64,000 bases of DNA, taken from assembly GCA_937873655.1 (NCBI GenBank), contig CALMYQ010000058.1:1-64000 (forward strand). The letters are read 5' to 3'. Positions 14,419 through 23,805 of the stretch are shown piece by piece. This stretch comes from an uncultured Lewinella sp. GTDB lineage: Bacteria; Bacteroidota; Bacteroidia; Chitinophagales; Saprospiraceae. Under the pieces are notes generated by a model that saw only the letters and a program-made list of their open reading frames with translations, did no database searches and was not told the DNA's origin. How positions within the stretch are numbered: position 1 is the first letter of the stretch; each line of letters starts with the position of its first letter. Made by a program: the position numbers and the translations under genes.

Positions 14419-16233
14419 TCAGTTATCCGTCGCTGTGGGGTGAGAATTGCGGTATCTGTTGACCAAAGTGGCCAGCAGCAGCAAGCCGGCCAGGAACATG
14501 GCGATCCGCGCGATCAGGTCGCCCCACCTGACATAGAATGTGATGCCGTCGTTGAGCCGGATGCTTTGCCGCAGGGCGCCGTCCACGCCGTACGGCAGCG
14601 ACCGTTCAATGTCTCCTCGCTGATTGATGAAGGCGGAGATTCCGGTATTGGCCGACCTTGCAATGGGCCTGCGGGTCTCGATGGCCCGCAACGAGGCGAA
14701 ATACAGGTGCTGGCGGTGCCCCGGCGTATTGTCCCACCAGCCGTCATTGGTAACGATGAAAGCCGCCTGCGCACCGGCCCGCACATAACCCGCAAAATAT
14801 TCCCCGAATACCGATTCGTAGCAGATCACCGGCGCGATCCGGAACTGGTCCTTGGTGAATACGCTCCGGCGCCGCTGGGTACCCAACCCGGCTGCCGTTC
14901 CGCCCAGTTGTTCGACTACCGGCTCCATGAAAAACAAGAGCCGCTTGAACGGGAAATTCTCCGGCCCCGGGACGAGTTTGGATTTCTTATACTGCTGCAC
15001 CTCTTCCTGTCCGATGGTCAATTGCGCCGCCAGGTTATAGGTTTCGTAGAACATGGTCCGTCCGTCTGCGCCGACATGCGTTCTGGTATGGTCCGTATGG
15101 GGCTCATCGGCGTCAAAGATGTGGTAAGCGTCAAGGCCGGTCACGATGCTCAGGCCCGGATAGGCGGCAAAGGTCTTCCGCAGGCGGATCGTGGTCGGAT
15201 AATCGTTGATGCGGTCCGTTTCCATTGAGCGAAAGGCCGATTCCGGATAAACGACATAATCCACCGTGCTGTCGAGCCGGGATTGGGTCAGCTCGATATA
15301 GCCGTTCAACTGAAAATCTTCAGGCAGGGTGAATTTCTCATAAAAAGGCTCGTAGTTGGGTTGAACGATCAAAACCTCTGCCCGCTGATTGCCTTGCTCC
15401 TGAAAGGTGAAGTATTGCACCAGGGAAACCGCAATGGGCACAACTCCCAACAGGCCGATCTGCCAAAACCGGCTCCGCGGCCACCGGCCGGTCTGCTGTC
15501 TTTCTTCATACGCACGGAAAAACAGGATATTCATGACCAGTATCCACAACGAACCGCCGAAAACGCCGGTGAATTCATACCATTGCACGGTAGCCGGGAC
15601 CTGGGCGAAGAAATTGCCGAGCGTGAGCCAGGGCCAGGTGAGGTCCCAGTTCAGATGCAGGTATTCAAAGCTCATCCAGTAGGCGGCAAATGCGGCATAA
15701 CCCAGGCGCGGCAGTGCAATATTGGTTAGTTGGAACAATAAGAACGGGATGCACATGAGCAGCGCGTTGACCAGTATGGCAAACAAACCGGCCGCTAGCG
15801 AGGAATCGGCTACCCAGAAGGTGGTCAGGATGTTCCAAAGCACAAAAGCAAAATATAGGTAAGGAAACAGACGTGTTTTTGGCCCCTCTTTTTTTCCTGT
15901 TTTAATTTCCTTATCAAGTATAAAAAGCGGCACAAAACCGGCAAAAGCAAGCCACGGAACGGGTAAAATGCCCGGAAAACCGAGCGAAAGCAATAACGCG
16001 CTGAGTGTGGAAAGCCCCATCCGGCGCCAGGGTACCGGTCCCTTCCGAAAAATAAGCACCAGACCGGCAACTCCCAACCAGGAACTCAGCAGAAACCAAA
16101 ACGGCCGGTATCCCCAAAGCATTTCCTGGCTGTTGAGCGAATACATGCTCCAGGCGGAAACGGCCGAAATTACCAGCATGACGACCGTGAAGGCCGGCAG
16201 GTATGGAAACGCTTTGGACTTTAAGGGTGTCAT
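14419..16233 (-). CDS. lnt: Apolipoprotein N-acyltransferase
   Basis: This 604-residue membrane enzyme adds the third acyl chain to the N-terminal Cys of lipoproteins. About 200 N-terminal residues contain six or seven hydrophobic segments, followed by a nitrilase-like domain with the catalytic set: E331 in YPESAF, a Lys in the KKSKLVPGPENFPF loop, and C471 in APVICYESVFGE. It is longer than E. coli Lnt (512), mainly through an insertion in the nitrilase part, which is common in Bacteroidota. It is divergent from the M16 gene at 16,421. Several lipoproteins encoded in this window would be its substrates. Confidence 0.94.
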   Translation of the reverse strand: MTPLKSKAFPYLPAFTVVMLVISAVSAWSMYSLNSQEMLWGYRPFWFLLSSWLGVAGLVLIFRKGPVPWRRMGLSTLSALLLSLGFPGILPVPWLAFAGFVPLFILDKEIKTGKKEGPKTRLFPYLYFAFVLWNILTTFWVADSSLAAGLFAILVNALLMCIPFLLFQLTNIALPRLGYAAFAAYWMSFEYLHLNWDLTWPWLTLGNFFAQVPATVQWYEFTGVFGGSLWILVMNILFFRAYEERQQTGRWPRSRFWQIGLLGVVPIAVSLVQYFTFQEQGNQRAEVLIVQPNYEPFYEKFTLPEDFQLNGYIELTQSRLDSTVDYVVYPESAFRSMETDRINDYPTTIRLRKTFAAYPGLSIVTGLDAYHIFDADEPHTDHTRTHVGADGRTMFYETYNLAAQLTIGQEEVQQYKKSKLVPGPENFPFKRLLFFMEPVVEQLGGTAAGLGTQRRRSVFTKDQFRIAPVICYESVFGEYFAGYVRAGAQAAFIVTNDGWWDNTPGHRQHLYFASLRAIETRRPIARSANTGISAFINQRGDIERSLPYGVDGALRQSIRLNDGITFYVRWGDLIARIAMFLAGLLLLATLVNRYRNSHPTATDN

Positions 16234-16420
16234 TCCGAGAAGTTATGCTGCGCAATTTTACGAAAAGTTTGCGGGAGGGGGATTCACATTAAGTGAGTTA
16301 ACGGTTTTTTCACTTTTTGAGATCAAATTTCCGGCCGGATTGTTTCTTAGTAAAGAATTGCTGAATTTTGCCGGATGAACGGCCTTAAAAGCGTTCGAAG
16401 ACTACAAACAAATACAGCCT

Positions 16421-17701
16421 GTGATCGATTTTACACGATTCACCCTTGACAACGGAATGCGCCTCCTGGTCCACGTGGATACCAACACGCCGATGGCGGC
16501 TTTCAACCTTATGTACAACGTGGGTTCCCGGGACGAATCGCCGGATAAAACCGGTTTTGCCCACCTGTTTGAGCACCTGATGTTCGGCGGTTCGGTCAAC
16601 GCGCCCGACTTCGATGACCCGATCCAGCTCGCCGGCGGAGAGAATAACGCCTTTACCAATAACGACGTCACCAGCTACTATCAGGTGTTGCCGGCTGAAA
16701 ACCTGGAAACGGCCTTCTGGCTTGAATCCGACCGGATGCTGAACCTGAGTTTTGACCGGAAGGTGCTCAACGTGCAGCGAAAGGTGGTCGTGGAGGAATT
16801 CAAGGAAACCTGCCTGAATGAGCCGTACGGCGATGTTTTTCACCATTTATCTGAAATGGCGTATAAGGTCCACCCTTATCGCTGGCCGACCATCGGCCTG
16901 GTGCCCGAACATGTGGAAAAAGCCAGGATGGCCGATGTGCGGTCGTTCTTCGGCAAGCACTACCGGCCCAATAATGCGGTGCTGGTCGTGTGCGGGAATG
17001 TTGAACCGGAAACGGTCAGGGCGATGGCGGTAAAATGGTTCGGGGATATCCCTGCGGGTAAAATACCGGTGAGGGACCTGCCGGCAGAGCCGCCGCAAAA
17101 GGACGCGGTATTCCGGATCGCCAGAGGAAATGTACCCAACGAGGCCCTGTACCTGGCCTTTCACTGTCCGGCCCGGATGGAACGGGATTATTACGTGGTG
17201 GACCTGCTGTCGGATATCCTGGGCAACGGACCTTCCTCCAGGCTCTACCGGCGCCTGCTGAAAGAAAGAGAATTGTTCACGTCAGTCGATTGCTATATCA
17301 CCGGCAGCGCCGACCCCGGATTGTTCATCATTGAAGGCAAACCCGCCGAGGGGGTCACCCTGGAGAAAGCCGAAGATGCGATCTGGGAAGAAATTGCGAT
17401 GTTGCGGAAAGAGCTTGTCCCGGACCGCGAGCTGGAAAAGATCAAAAACAAGGCCGAAGCTACGCTGATCTTTTCCGAATTGAGCGTGCTGAACAAAGCG
17501 ATCAACCTGGCCTTTTTTGAAATTCTGGGCGACGGCAGCTGGATCAATGAAGAAGAGGGCATATACAATTCGATTACTGCAACCGACCTCCGGCGGATGG
17601 CCGGCAGCATGCTGGTCCCCGAAAATTGTTCCAGGTTGTATTACAAACCCAAAGAAGAGCAACAGGTCGAACCCGTTGCAGCCGAATCACTCGCCCAATA
17701 G
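16421..17701 (+). CDS. Single-domain M16 family zinc peptidase
   Basis: This 426-residue protein is a one-domain-pair M16B peptidase. The zinc motif is H48-L-F-E51-H52 in GFAHLFEHLMFGG, with the downstream VVVEEFKE that supplies the third ligand. No signal peptide is visible. The only sensible start is GTG at 16421 (MIDFTRFTLDNG), which coincides with the normal family N-terminus. M16B enzymes often work as pairs of active and inactive subunits; no inactive partner follows here. Instead the 3' end overlaps by 15 bases the end of the convergent TlpA-like gene. Confidence 0.9.
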   Translation: MIDFTRFTLDNGMRLLVHVDTNTPMAAFNLMYNVGSRDESPDKTGFAHLFEHLMFGGSVNAPDFDDPIQLAGGENNAFTNNDVTSYYQVLPAENLETAFWLESDRMLNLSFDRKVLNVQRKVVVEEFKETCLNEPYGDVFHHLSEMAYKVHPYRWPTIGLVPEHVEKARMADVRSFFGKHYRPNNAVLVVCGNVEPETVRAMAVKWFGDIPAGKIPVRDLPAEPPQKDAVFRIARGNVPNEALYLAFHCPARMERDYYVVDLLSDILGNGPSSRLYRRLLKERELFTSVDCYITGSADPGLFIIEGKPAEGVTLEKAEDAIWEEIAMLRKELVPDRELEKIKNKAEATLIFSELSVLNKAINLAFFEILGDGSWINEEEGIYNSITATDLRRMAGSMLVPENCSRLYYKPKEEQQVEPVAAESLAQ

Positions 17702-19039
17702 TTCCTGCAGTTTTTGTTCGAGCGCTTCACCCCGAAGACCCCGGGCGAGGATGCGCCCTTCCTGGTCCAGTAGAATGGTATGCGGTATGGAGCGGACCCC
17801 GAAGGTTTGGGCAACTTCGTTCTGCCAGCCTTTGAGATCGCTGACATGTTGCCAGGTAAGGCCGTCGGCTTCGATGGCCTGCAACCACCGGTCCTTGCTG
17901 TTATCGAGGCTGACCCCGAGGATTTCAAAACCCTTTGATTTGTAGTGGTTGTATACCCGGACCACATTGGGGTTTTCCCTTCTGCAGGGGCCGCACCAGC
18001 TGGCCCAGAAATCGACCAGCACGATCTTTCCCCTGAAATCGCTCAGGTTGACCGGTTTTCCATCGGGTGAATCCTGGGTGAAATCCGGGGCAATGCCGCC
18101 GACGATGGTGCTGCCGGCCCTTTTGAGTTCGGCTTCGATGATGGCTGCCCCGTCCGGGTCGGTTTTCCTGAAATCTTCAACGAATGCCTTTGCGAAGACG
18201 GCGTAGTTGGGGTGGTTGCGCTCTTTGAGGGCGGCCATGACCCCGCCGTAAGCCAGTTTCTGTACGGCAGAACCGGAAGGCATGCGTTTCAGTGCTGTTT
18301 CGATGAAATGCTGATGGGTTTCCTGATCGATATTGACGCTGCTCAGGGTCTGCGCATAGCTTTTGAAGCTCTCGTATACCCATGGCAGGGTGTTGTAGCC
18401 CTTGTCGTTGAAATCGGCGAAACGGAAAAACTGGTCGGTAAAGTAGACCAGCTCGTTTTCGTATTCCTGGCCGTTGTTGGGGTAGCTCAGGTACGTGTTC
18501 AGGGCCGCGACGCGGGCAAAGAACGGATTGGCCGATTTGAGGGAGTCGAGGAATTGGAGCTTGACTTTGTCGAGCTCGGCCATGTCGGCGGCAATTTTCC
18601 GCTGTACCTCGTCATTGCGCATGTTGCGCTGGAAATTGCTCGCCTGTTGGCTGCTTTTGACCTTGAACTGGTCCAGTTGCGCTTTCACGGCCTGGTATCC
18701 GTTGTTCAGGTCCGAATTTTCTACCCGGGCGTTCCTGATATTGTTGCAGGCGCCTTTGATGACGACATCCGGTTCCTGGCCCAGAATGACGGGCAGGGTC
18801 AGTTTGTCGGTTGCACCGACGTAATAGAATTGGGGATCTGATTTCGGGACTTCAAACACGAAGGCGTCCTCCCTGGAGGTTGCAGCCTGCATGGGTATGA
18901 ATCGGATACCGTCGAAGCGGTAGAGTTGCATGGATTGACCGCAGCCGCTGATTTCACAACGGAGCGTAAGCTTCTCAGCCGGGGGGGCGCCTGCAGTAAA
19001 CAAGGCAGCCAGCGCTGCAAAAAAGACAGATAATTTCAT
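17687..19039 (-). CDS. TlpA-like thioredoxin with DUF4369-type N-terminus, exported
   Basis: This 450-residue protein has a signal peptide (MKLSVFFAALAALFTAGA) and an N-terminal beta region of the DUF4369 kind. A long helical middle follows, then a C-terminal TlpA/ResA-type thioredoxin domain with WCGPC (Cys349 and Cys352) after PDFTQDSPDGKPVNLSDFRG. Such proteins reduce disulfides in periplasmic clients, often for cytochrome maturation. The ATG at 19039 is preferred over a TTG two codons earlier. A well-formed promoter lies just upstream (19,060-19,091). The 3' end converges on and overlaps the M16 gene by 15 bases. Confidence 0.9.
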   Translation of the reverse strand: MKLSVFFAALAALFTAGAPPAEKLTLRCEISGCGQSMQLYRFDGIRFIPMQAATSREDAFVFEVPKSDPQFYYVGATDKLTLPVILGQEPDVVIKGACNNIRNARVENSDLNNGYQAVKAQLDQFKVKSSQQASNFQRNMRNDEVQRKIAADMAELDKVKLQFLDSLKSANPFFARVAALNTYLSYPNNGQEYENELVYFTDQFFRFADFNDKGYNTLPWVYESFKSYAQTLSSVNIDQETHQHFIETALKRMPSGSAVQKLAYGGVMAALKERNHPNYAVFAKAFVEDFRKTDPDGAAIIEAELKRAGSTIVGGIAPDFTQDSPDGKPVNLSDFRGKIVLVDFWASWCGPCRRENPNVVRVYNHYKSKGFEILGVSLDNSKDRWLQAIEADGLTWQHVSDLKGWQNEVAQTFGVRSIPHTILLDQEGRILARGLRGEALEQKLQELLGE

Positions 19040-19059
19040 GGTCAAAAAATTTTCGGATA

Positions 19060-19091
19060 CAAAATTACGTGAATTTCAAAGGAATCGCAAA
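19060..19091 (-). promoter_or_regulatory. Bacteroidota-type promoter of the TlpA-like gene
   Basis: On the minus strand TTTG (19091-19088) is followed by exactly 20 bases and then TAATTTTG (19067-19060). This fits the Bacteroidota sigma consensus TTTG-N19..21-TAnnTTTG. The -7 box lies 20 bases before the ATG at 19039, leaving a short leader. Confidence 0.65.
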
Positions 19092-19166
19092 CCGAAATAT
19101 TTCCGGCGCTCGTCTGCTTATTCCTTGAAAACAGCTAAATTATAAGCCTTTCGGCCAACAATTCGC

Positions 19167-19174
19167 TAATTTTG
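19167..19174 (+). promoter_or_regulatory. Candidate -7 element (TAATTTTG) for the membrane protein / glycosyltransferase pair
   Basis: TAATTTTG lies 26 bases before the ATG at 19201 and matches the Bacteroidota TAnnTTTG box. No TTTG is found at the expected -33 spacing, so the call is weak. Confidence 0.35.
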
Positions 19175-19200
19175 TCCGTATTGATATAAAAATCATTTCA

Positions 19201-19668
19201 ATGAGCGATCAACGAAATTTCAATATCAGGGGCAACCCCTTTAGCGCATTATTGGGCATTCTCATAACGGTAGGCGTTTTTATCCTGTTGTTCTACCTGA
19301 CGCAATTTATTTTTAAACTGCTGTGGATCGCATCGCCTTTCCTGCTGGTCGCGTCCCTGGTCATTGACCATACCGTATTCCTGGGATACGCCAAATGGAT
19401 CGGCCGATTGCTGAAAACCCGCTTCTGGGTAGGGCTGGGGGCAATGGCCCTGTCGGCCTTGTTGTTCCCGCTGACGGTGTTGTATCTTTTCAGCAGGTCG
19501 CTGCTCAATAAAAAAGTGCGCGAAGTCCGCAAGGAAGCCGAAATTCGCCGTCAGGGCGAGTATGCGGACTTTGAAATCGTAGAAGAGAAGCCGCTGGATC
19601 TGCCCGGGCTGGAAAAAGAATCCCGGACCAAAAAGGGCAATGATTACGATCGCCTTTTTGATCAGTAG
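19201..19668 (+). CDS. Small integral membrane protein of unknown function
   Basis: This 155-residue protein has about three hydrophobic segments (residues 17-35, 38-56 and 75-95). A charged cytoplasmic tail follows, with KKVREVRKEAEIRRQGEYADFEIVEEK, ending DYDRLFDQ. No domain is recognised. The start at 19201 is the first ATG after a TAATTTTG box. The last 29 bases overlap the beginning of the glycosyltransferase gene, so translation of the two is probably coupled and they may act together at the membrane. Confidence 0.75.
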   Translation: MSDQRNFNIRGNPFSALLGILITVGVFILLFYLTQFIFKLLWIASPFLLVASLVIDHTVFLGYAKWIGRLLKTRFWVGLGAMALSALLFPLTVLYLFSRSLLNKKVREVRKEAEIRRQGEYADFEIVEEKPLDLPGLEKESRTKKGNDYDRLFDQ

Positions 19669-20800
19669 TACTGCCCTCCTGTTGGCAGCCGGTTACGCCG
19701 CCTTGCTCCGGCAGGCCATCCGGGCCTGGCGCCGGATCCCTGAAACCGCTATTGACGACGACTGGCGCCCGCAGACCCGGATCAGCGTGCTCATTCCCGC
19801 CCGAAACGAATCGGAAAATATTGGCGCCTGCCTGGAGTCCGTTCTGAAACAGGCCTATCCCACGGAGCTGACGGAGGTTATCGTCATCGACGACCACTCG
19901 GAAGATAAAACCGCCGCCATAGTCCGCGCCGTCCGGGATCCGCGCCTGAAACTCCTGCAACTGGCCGATTTTCCGGAATATTTACTCCCCGAAGTAGCGT
20001 TAAAAAAACAAGCCGTCACGTTGGGCGTTCATCGCGCAGGGGGCGAACTGATCGTTTGCACCGACGCCGATTGCATCGTACCCGCCGATTGGCTGCGGTA
20101 CCACGCCTGGTGTTATGAACGGGAAAATTGCGTTTTTACCGGCGGGCCGGTCAACTTTTTCCGGGAAAGCAGCCTGCTGGAAAGATTCCAGAGCCTCGAC
20201 TACCTCGGCATGATGTTGCTGACAGGGATGGGCATATTCACCGGGCATTTCCATTTGAGCAACGGCGCTAACCTCTCTTATTCCCGAAAGGCTTTTTTGG
20301 ATGCAGGGGGATATGAAGACAACCGCCACCTGGGTTCGGGCGACGATTGGTTGCTCTCCATAAAGATGGCCAAACGCTTTCCCGGAAGGATTCAGTTCCT
20401 GAAAAATGCCGCATCTGCAGTCCGGACCCGGGCAATGCCGACCTTGAAGACTTTTATCCGTCAGCGCAAGCGGTGGGCCTCCAAGTCGGGCGCCTATCAC
20501 CAGTGGCGGCTGGTTTGTATTCAGGGACTGGTGTTTTTATTGTGCTGGAGCTTGTTGTTGGGCCTGATCGCACTCCCGTGGGCCGGGTCTCTCGCGTTGT
20601 CTCTGCTGTTGGTCGCCTGGACGGTCAAGGGCCTGGCCGATTATTTTTTTTTGCGGGAAGGGGCGGTTTTTTTTGACCGCAGGGATCTTTTGCAGTCTTA
20701 TATACAGGCCCAGTTCTTGCACGTGTTGTACTTTGCCGGGATCGGTTTGGTGGGATTGTTCTTTCGGCAATACCAATGGAAAGGCCGGGTCAGCCGTTGA
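19640..20800 (+). CDS. Family 2 glycosyltransferase, membrane-bound
   Basis: This 386-residue enzyme has an N-terminal membrane segment and a GT-A domain starting at ISVLIPARNESENIG. The metal site is the D-A-D of CTDADC. The acceptor-side motif is RQRKRW (a QxxRW-type motif of processive or membrane GT2 enzymes), preceded by GSGDDWLLS. Three further hydrophobic segments occupy the C-terminus. It should transfer a sugar from a nucleotide sugar to a lipid or polysaccharide acceptor; the substrate cannot be told. It overlaps the upstream membrane-protein gene by 29 bases. Confidence 0.9.
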   Translation: MITIAFLISSTALLLAAGYAALLRQAIRAWRRIPETAIDDDWRPQTRISVLIPARNESENIGACLESVLKQAYPTELTEVIVIDDHSEDKTAAIVRAVRDPRLKLLQLADFPEYLLPEVALKKQAVTLGVHRAGGELIVCTDADCIVPADWLRYHAWCYERENCVFTGGPVNFFRESSLLERFQSLDYLGMMLLTGMGIFTGHFHLSNGANLSYSRKAFLDAGGYEDNRHLGSGDDWLLSIKMAKRFPGRIQFLKNAASAVRTRAMPTLKTFIRQRKRWASKSGAYHQWRLVCIQGLVFLLCWSLLLGLIALPWAGSLALSLLLVAWTVKGLADYFFLREGAVFFDRRDLLQSYIQAQFLHVLYFAGIGLVGLFFRQYQWKGRVSR

Positions 20801-20927
20801 AGGCCGGTGTGAAAAGGGTTTTTTGTTTGATTCCGGACTAAATTTTCTTGAATTTTAATCCCATGCCACCGGATTGCGTCTGAAATAGATAGCTATCTTG
20901 CATGAGCGCTCAAAATGCTCTAAAACT

Positions 20928-23417
20928 ATGCTGCGTAAATTGTTGATAAGCGCGTTTTTGATCCTGCCCGGGCTGGTCCAATCCCAAAGCTATACGATAC
21001 GGGGACGAGTGACGGATGCGGATACGGAGGAAGGAATTGCCTTTTGCAATGTTTATTTTGAGGGGACGACAATCGGCGTCTCTTCAGATGTAGACGGCTA
21101 TTATGAATTATCAACAGAACAGCTTGCCGACAGCCTGAGCGTTTCCGCCATCGGCTACCGCATACTCCGAAAGCCCCTTGGGCGCGACTCCGTTCAAACG
21201 CTGGACTTCATGTTGTCCGCAGACCGGGTGAACTTGTCGGAAGTGGTTGTGATTGCGGGTGAAAACCCGGCAAACGCGATCGTCCGGGGGATTATCGCGA
21301 ACAAAGACCAAAACCGCCTCGAGCGTTTCACCCAAATCGGATATCAGTCCTACGCCAAACTGGAGCTCGATTTCGAGAATGTGCCGCCCAAATTGAGGGA
21401 TAGCAAATTCATGAAGCCGTTCGCCTTTGTTTTTGAACATTTTGACAGCACGTCGGACGAAAAGCCCTTCCTGCCTGTTTACCTGAATGAAAATCTGTCG
21501 GATGTTTTCTACGCCCAGGACAAAAAACAGTGGATCGAACGGCCGCTGGCCCAGCGCACATCTGGCATCAACAACGCCACCATTATTGATTATATCAAGA
21601 AAATATACACGCCTTTCAGTGTATACGACAACTGGATCTATGTGTTGGACAAGCCTTTCGTAAGCCCTTTTTCCAACGGAGGGCTGGCTTATTATGAATA
21701 CTACATCATCGACAGCACGCGAATAGAGAACCAGTGGAGTTACAAACTGAAATTCAAGCCCAGGCGCAAACAGGAAAACACCTTCTACGGCGACTTCTGG
21801 GTAGCCGATACGACATTTGCCGTTCAAAAGGTCAATATGCGCATGAGCGCGGATGTGAACATCAACCTGGTTAACCGCGTGATCGTGTACCAGGATTTTT
21901 CCTATGATAATGACCACTGGCTGCCCAACAGGAAAAAACTGATCGTGGATTTCAAACCGGCTGAGAAGGCGCCCGGCATGATCGGGCGGTATACGGCCAC
22001 TTACCGGGATTACGACCTGGAATTTGCGCGCGATCAGCCGGTAAAACAACCCAAACCGGACCCGGAAACCCTGAACAAGGACGACGCTTACTGGGCGCAG
22101 GTACGCCATGAGCCCCTGGCGGAAAACGAGGCCGGCATCTACGCAATGGTCGACAGCCTGCAAAATACGCAGGCCTACCGGACGTATTCGGAGGTTTTGC
22201 GCACCCTGGTGGACGGCTATATCCGGGCCGGCAAGCTCGAATTCGGCCCCTATTTTTCCATTTACAACAGCAACCCCGTGGAAGGCAGCCGGATCCGGTT
22301 GGGGTTCCGGACGAGCAGCGAATTGAGCAAGCGATTCCGGATCAACGCCTACGGCGCTTATGGGTTCCGGGACGAAATATTCAAATACGGCGCGGAGTTC
22401 CGGTACCTCGCCAGCCGGGACCCCCGGAAATTGTTTGGAATTGCCTACAATTTCGACATCAGCCAAAGCAATGAAAACACGGAATCCTTTGAAGAAGGCG
22501 ATCTGTTTTCGGGTTTTCTCCGCCGGAATCTCCCGATGAAGCTGATCAAAGTGGAGGAAGTAAAGGCCTACTACGAGCGCTACTGGGACAACGGCTTTTC
22601 CAACAGGATCACCCTTTTAAACCGTCACCTCGACCCTTACGGCGGGATTTCGGCCGATGCCGGCGGGTTCAATTATGCCTTCCTGACGGCGGGCGGCGTC
22701 GGCGAACCGGATACCACCATCCTGACCTCCGAACTGATCCTCAAGGCGCGATATGCCTTTAAGGAAGACTTTATCGATCTGACCTTCGACCGCACCAGCG
22801 CCGGTACGAAATTTCCGATCATTGAACTGCAATATACCCTGGGCATCAAGGACCTGCTGGGCGGCAATTACCAGTACCATAAGCTGTCGCTGTATTATCG
22901 CCATTATTTCAATATCAATCCCGCCGGCTGGCTGAGTTACCGCTTCAAGGCGGGCAAGGTTTTCGGGGAGTTGCCATTTTTGTTGCTGGAAGTCCACCCC
23001 GGCAATGAAGCTTATTTTATGGGCAGGGGCATATTCAATACCATGAACCGCTACGAGTTTGCCAGCGATACCTACGCAAGCCTCATCCTGGAACACCATT
23101 TTGACGGATTTTTGCTCAACAAGATCCCGCTGATGCGGAAATTGAAATGGCGCACGGTCGCCAGTTTCAAGGCCGTATACGGAACCCTGACCGACAAGAA
23201 TCGCCAGGCCAACAAACTCAACCTGTTCGATCCGGAGCGCCAGGACGGTTACACGGGGTTCAGGGCGCCGGATAAAAAGCCCTTCATGGAGGCCGGCGTC
23301 GGGATTGAGAACATTTTCAAGGTCCTGCGCATCGATGCCATCTGGCGGCTGGATTACCTCGACAATCCGGAAGCGAGCCGGTTCAATATTGTCGGCGGCA
23401 TGTATTTCTTCTTCTGA
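20928..23417 (+). CDS. DUF5686 outer-membrane protein with carboxypeptidase-regulatory-like domain
   Basis: The 829-residue protein starts with a signal peptide (MLRKLLISAFLILPGLVQSQ). Next comes a CarboxypepD_reg-like beta sandwich (residues about 20-105: GRVTDADTEEGIAFCNVYFEG). The remaining 700 residues form a large DUF5686-type region with a barrel-like C-terminus ending in FNIVGGMYFFF, a terminal aromatic of the kind recognised for outer-membrane insertion. These proteins resemble TonB-dependent receptors without a plug; the function is unknown. The ATG at 20928 is chosen because it starts the signal peptide; the longer frame from TTG 20898 adds a non-signal extension. Confidence 0.85.
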   Translation: MLRKLLISAFLILPGLVQSQSYTIRGRVTDADTEEGIAFCNVYFEGTTIGVSSDVDGYYELSTEQLADSLSVSAIGYRILRKPLGRDSVQTLDFMLSADRVNLSEVVVIAGENPANAIVRGIIANKDQNRLERFTQIGYQSYAKLELDFENVPPKLRDSKFMKPFAFVFEHFDSTSDEKPFLPVYLNENLSDVFYAQDKKQWIERPLAQRTSGINNATIIDYIKKIYTPFSVYDNWIYVLDKPFVSPFSNGGLAYYEYYIIDSTRIENQWSYKLKFKPRRKQENTFYGDFWVADTTFAVQKVNMRMSADVNINLVNRVIVYQDFSYDNDHWLPNRKKLIVDFKPAEKAPGMIGRYTATYRDYDLEFARDQPVKQPKPDPETLNKDDAYWAQVRHEPLAENEAGIYAMVDSLQNTQAYRTYSEVLRTLVDGYIRAGKLEFGPYFSIYNSNPVEGSRIRLGFRTSSELSKRFRINAYGAYGFRDEIFKYGAEFRYLASRDPRKLFGIAYNFDISQSNENTESFEEGDLFSGFLRRNLPMKLIKVEEVKAYYERYWDNGFSNRITLLNRHLDPYGGISADAGGFNYAFLTAGGVGEPDTTILTSELILKARYAFKEDFIDLTFDRTSAGTKFPIIELQYTLGIKDLLGGNYQYHKLSLYYRHYFNINPAGWLSYRFKAGKVFGELPFLLLEVHPGNEAYFMGRGIFNTMNRYEFASDTYASLILEHHFDGFLLNKIPLMRKLKWRTVASFKAVYGTLTDKNRQANKLNLFDPERQDGYTGFRAPDKKPFMEAGVGIENIFKVLRIDAIWRLDYLDNPEASRFNIVGGMYFFF

Positions 23418-23805
23418 AAAACTGCCGGAAAATGGTAAGCAGGATACCTGCTGCATCCTTATTTTTCGCCCCTCAGGCAGCGTGTTCCGAATAAGTTCCG
23501 TTAATAAGGAACGTTAAAGTATCATCAGGCGGAATCTCAATCCCTGAAATTCGCCTGCGCAGTATGGAAAAATCACTTTAAGCTTAGCCTGGCCATTGGT
23601 AAAAGTGCCGGTAGAAACTTTTGGAATCCGGGGGCCTATCCCATTCCCGGAAAGGTGCGGTATGGTTTTGGTTACATTATTTTCTTAAAAAAATCAATTT
23701 AACAGCATTCTCTGATAACGGTCCGGCATTGGCCCTGCCGAACGGTATCATTGATTTTTTTGTATGAAGCAACTTGATTTTTCACCCACTAATCTATTTC
23801 ATTGT
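23418..23805. other. Long leader region upstream of the SusC gene
   Basis: This 388-base stretch has no convincing gene. It contains gttccgaataagttccgtta near 23,483, where gttccg is directly repeated and is followed by ggaac, giving a small dyad (gttcc/ggaac around 23,494-23,511). Near 23,727 cggca and tgccg can pair around ttggccc. An AT-rich tract (cttaaaaaaatcaattt) precedes the gene. SusC genes commonly have long regulated leaders, but no known riboswitch or sigma box was recognised here. Confidence 0.4.

Noticed and set aside
21111..22466. Long open frame antisense to the DUF5686 gene (about 450 codons)
   Set aside because: It has no family-like motifs and mirrors the codon pattern of the real gene on the other strand, which has a signal peptide and a recognisable domain.
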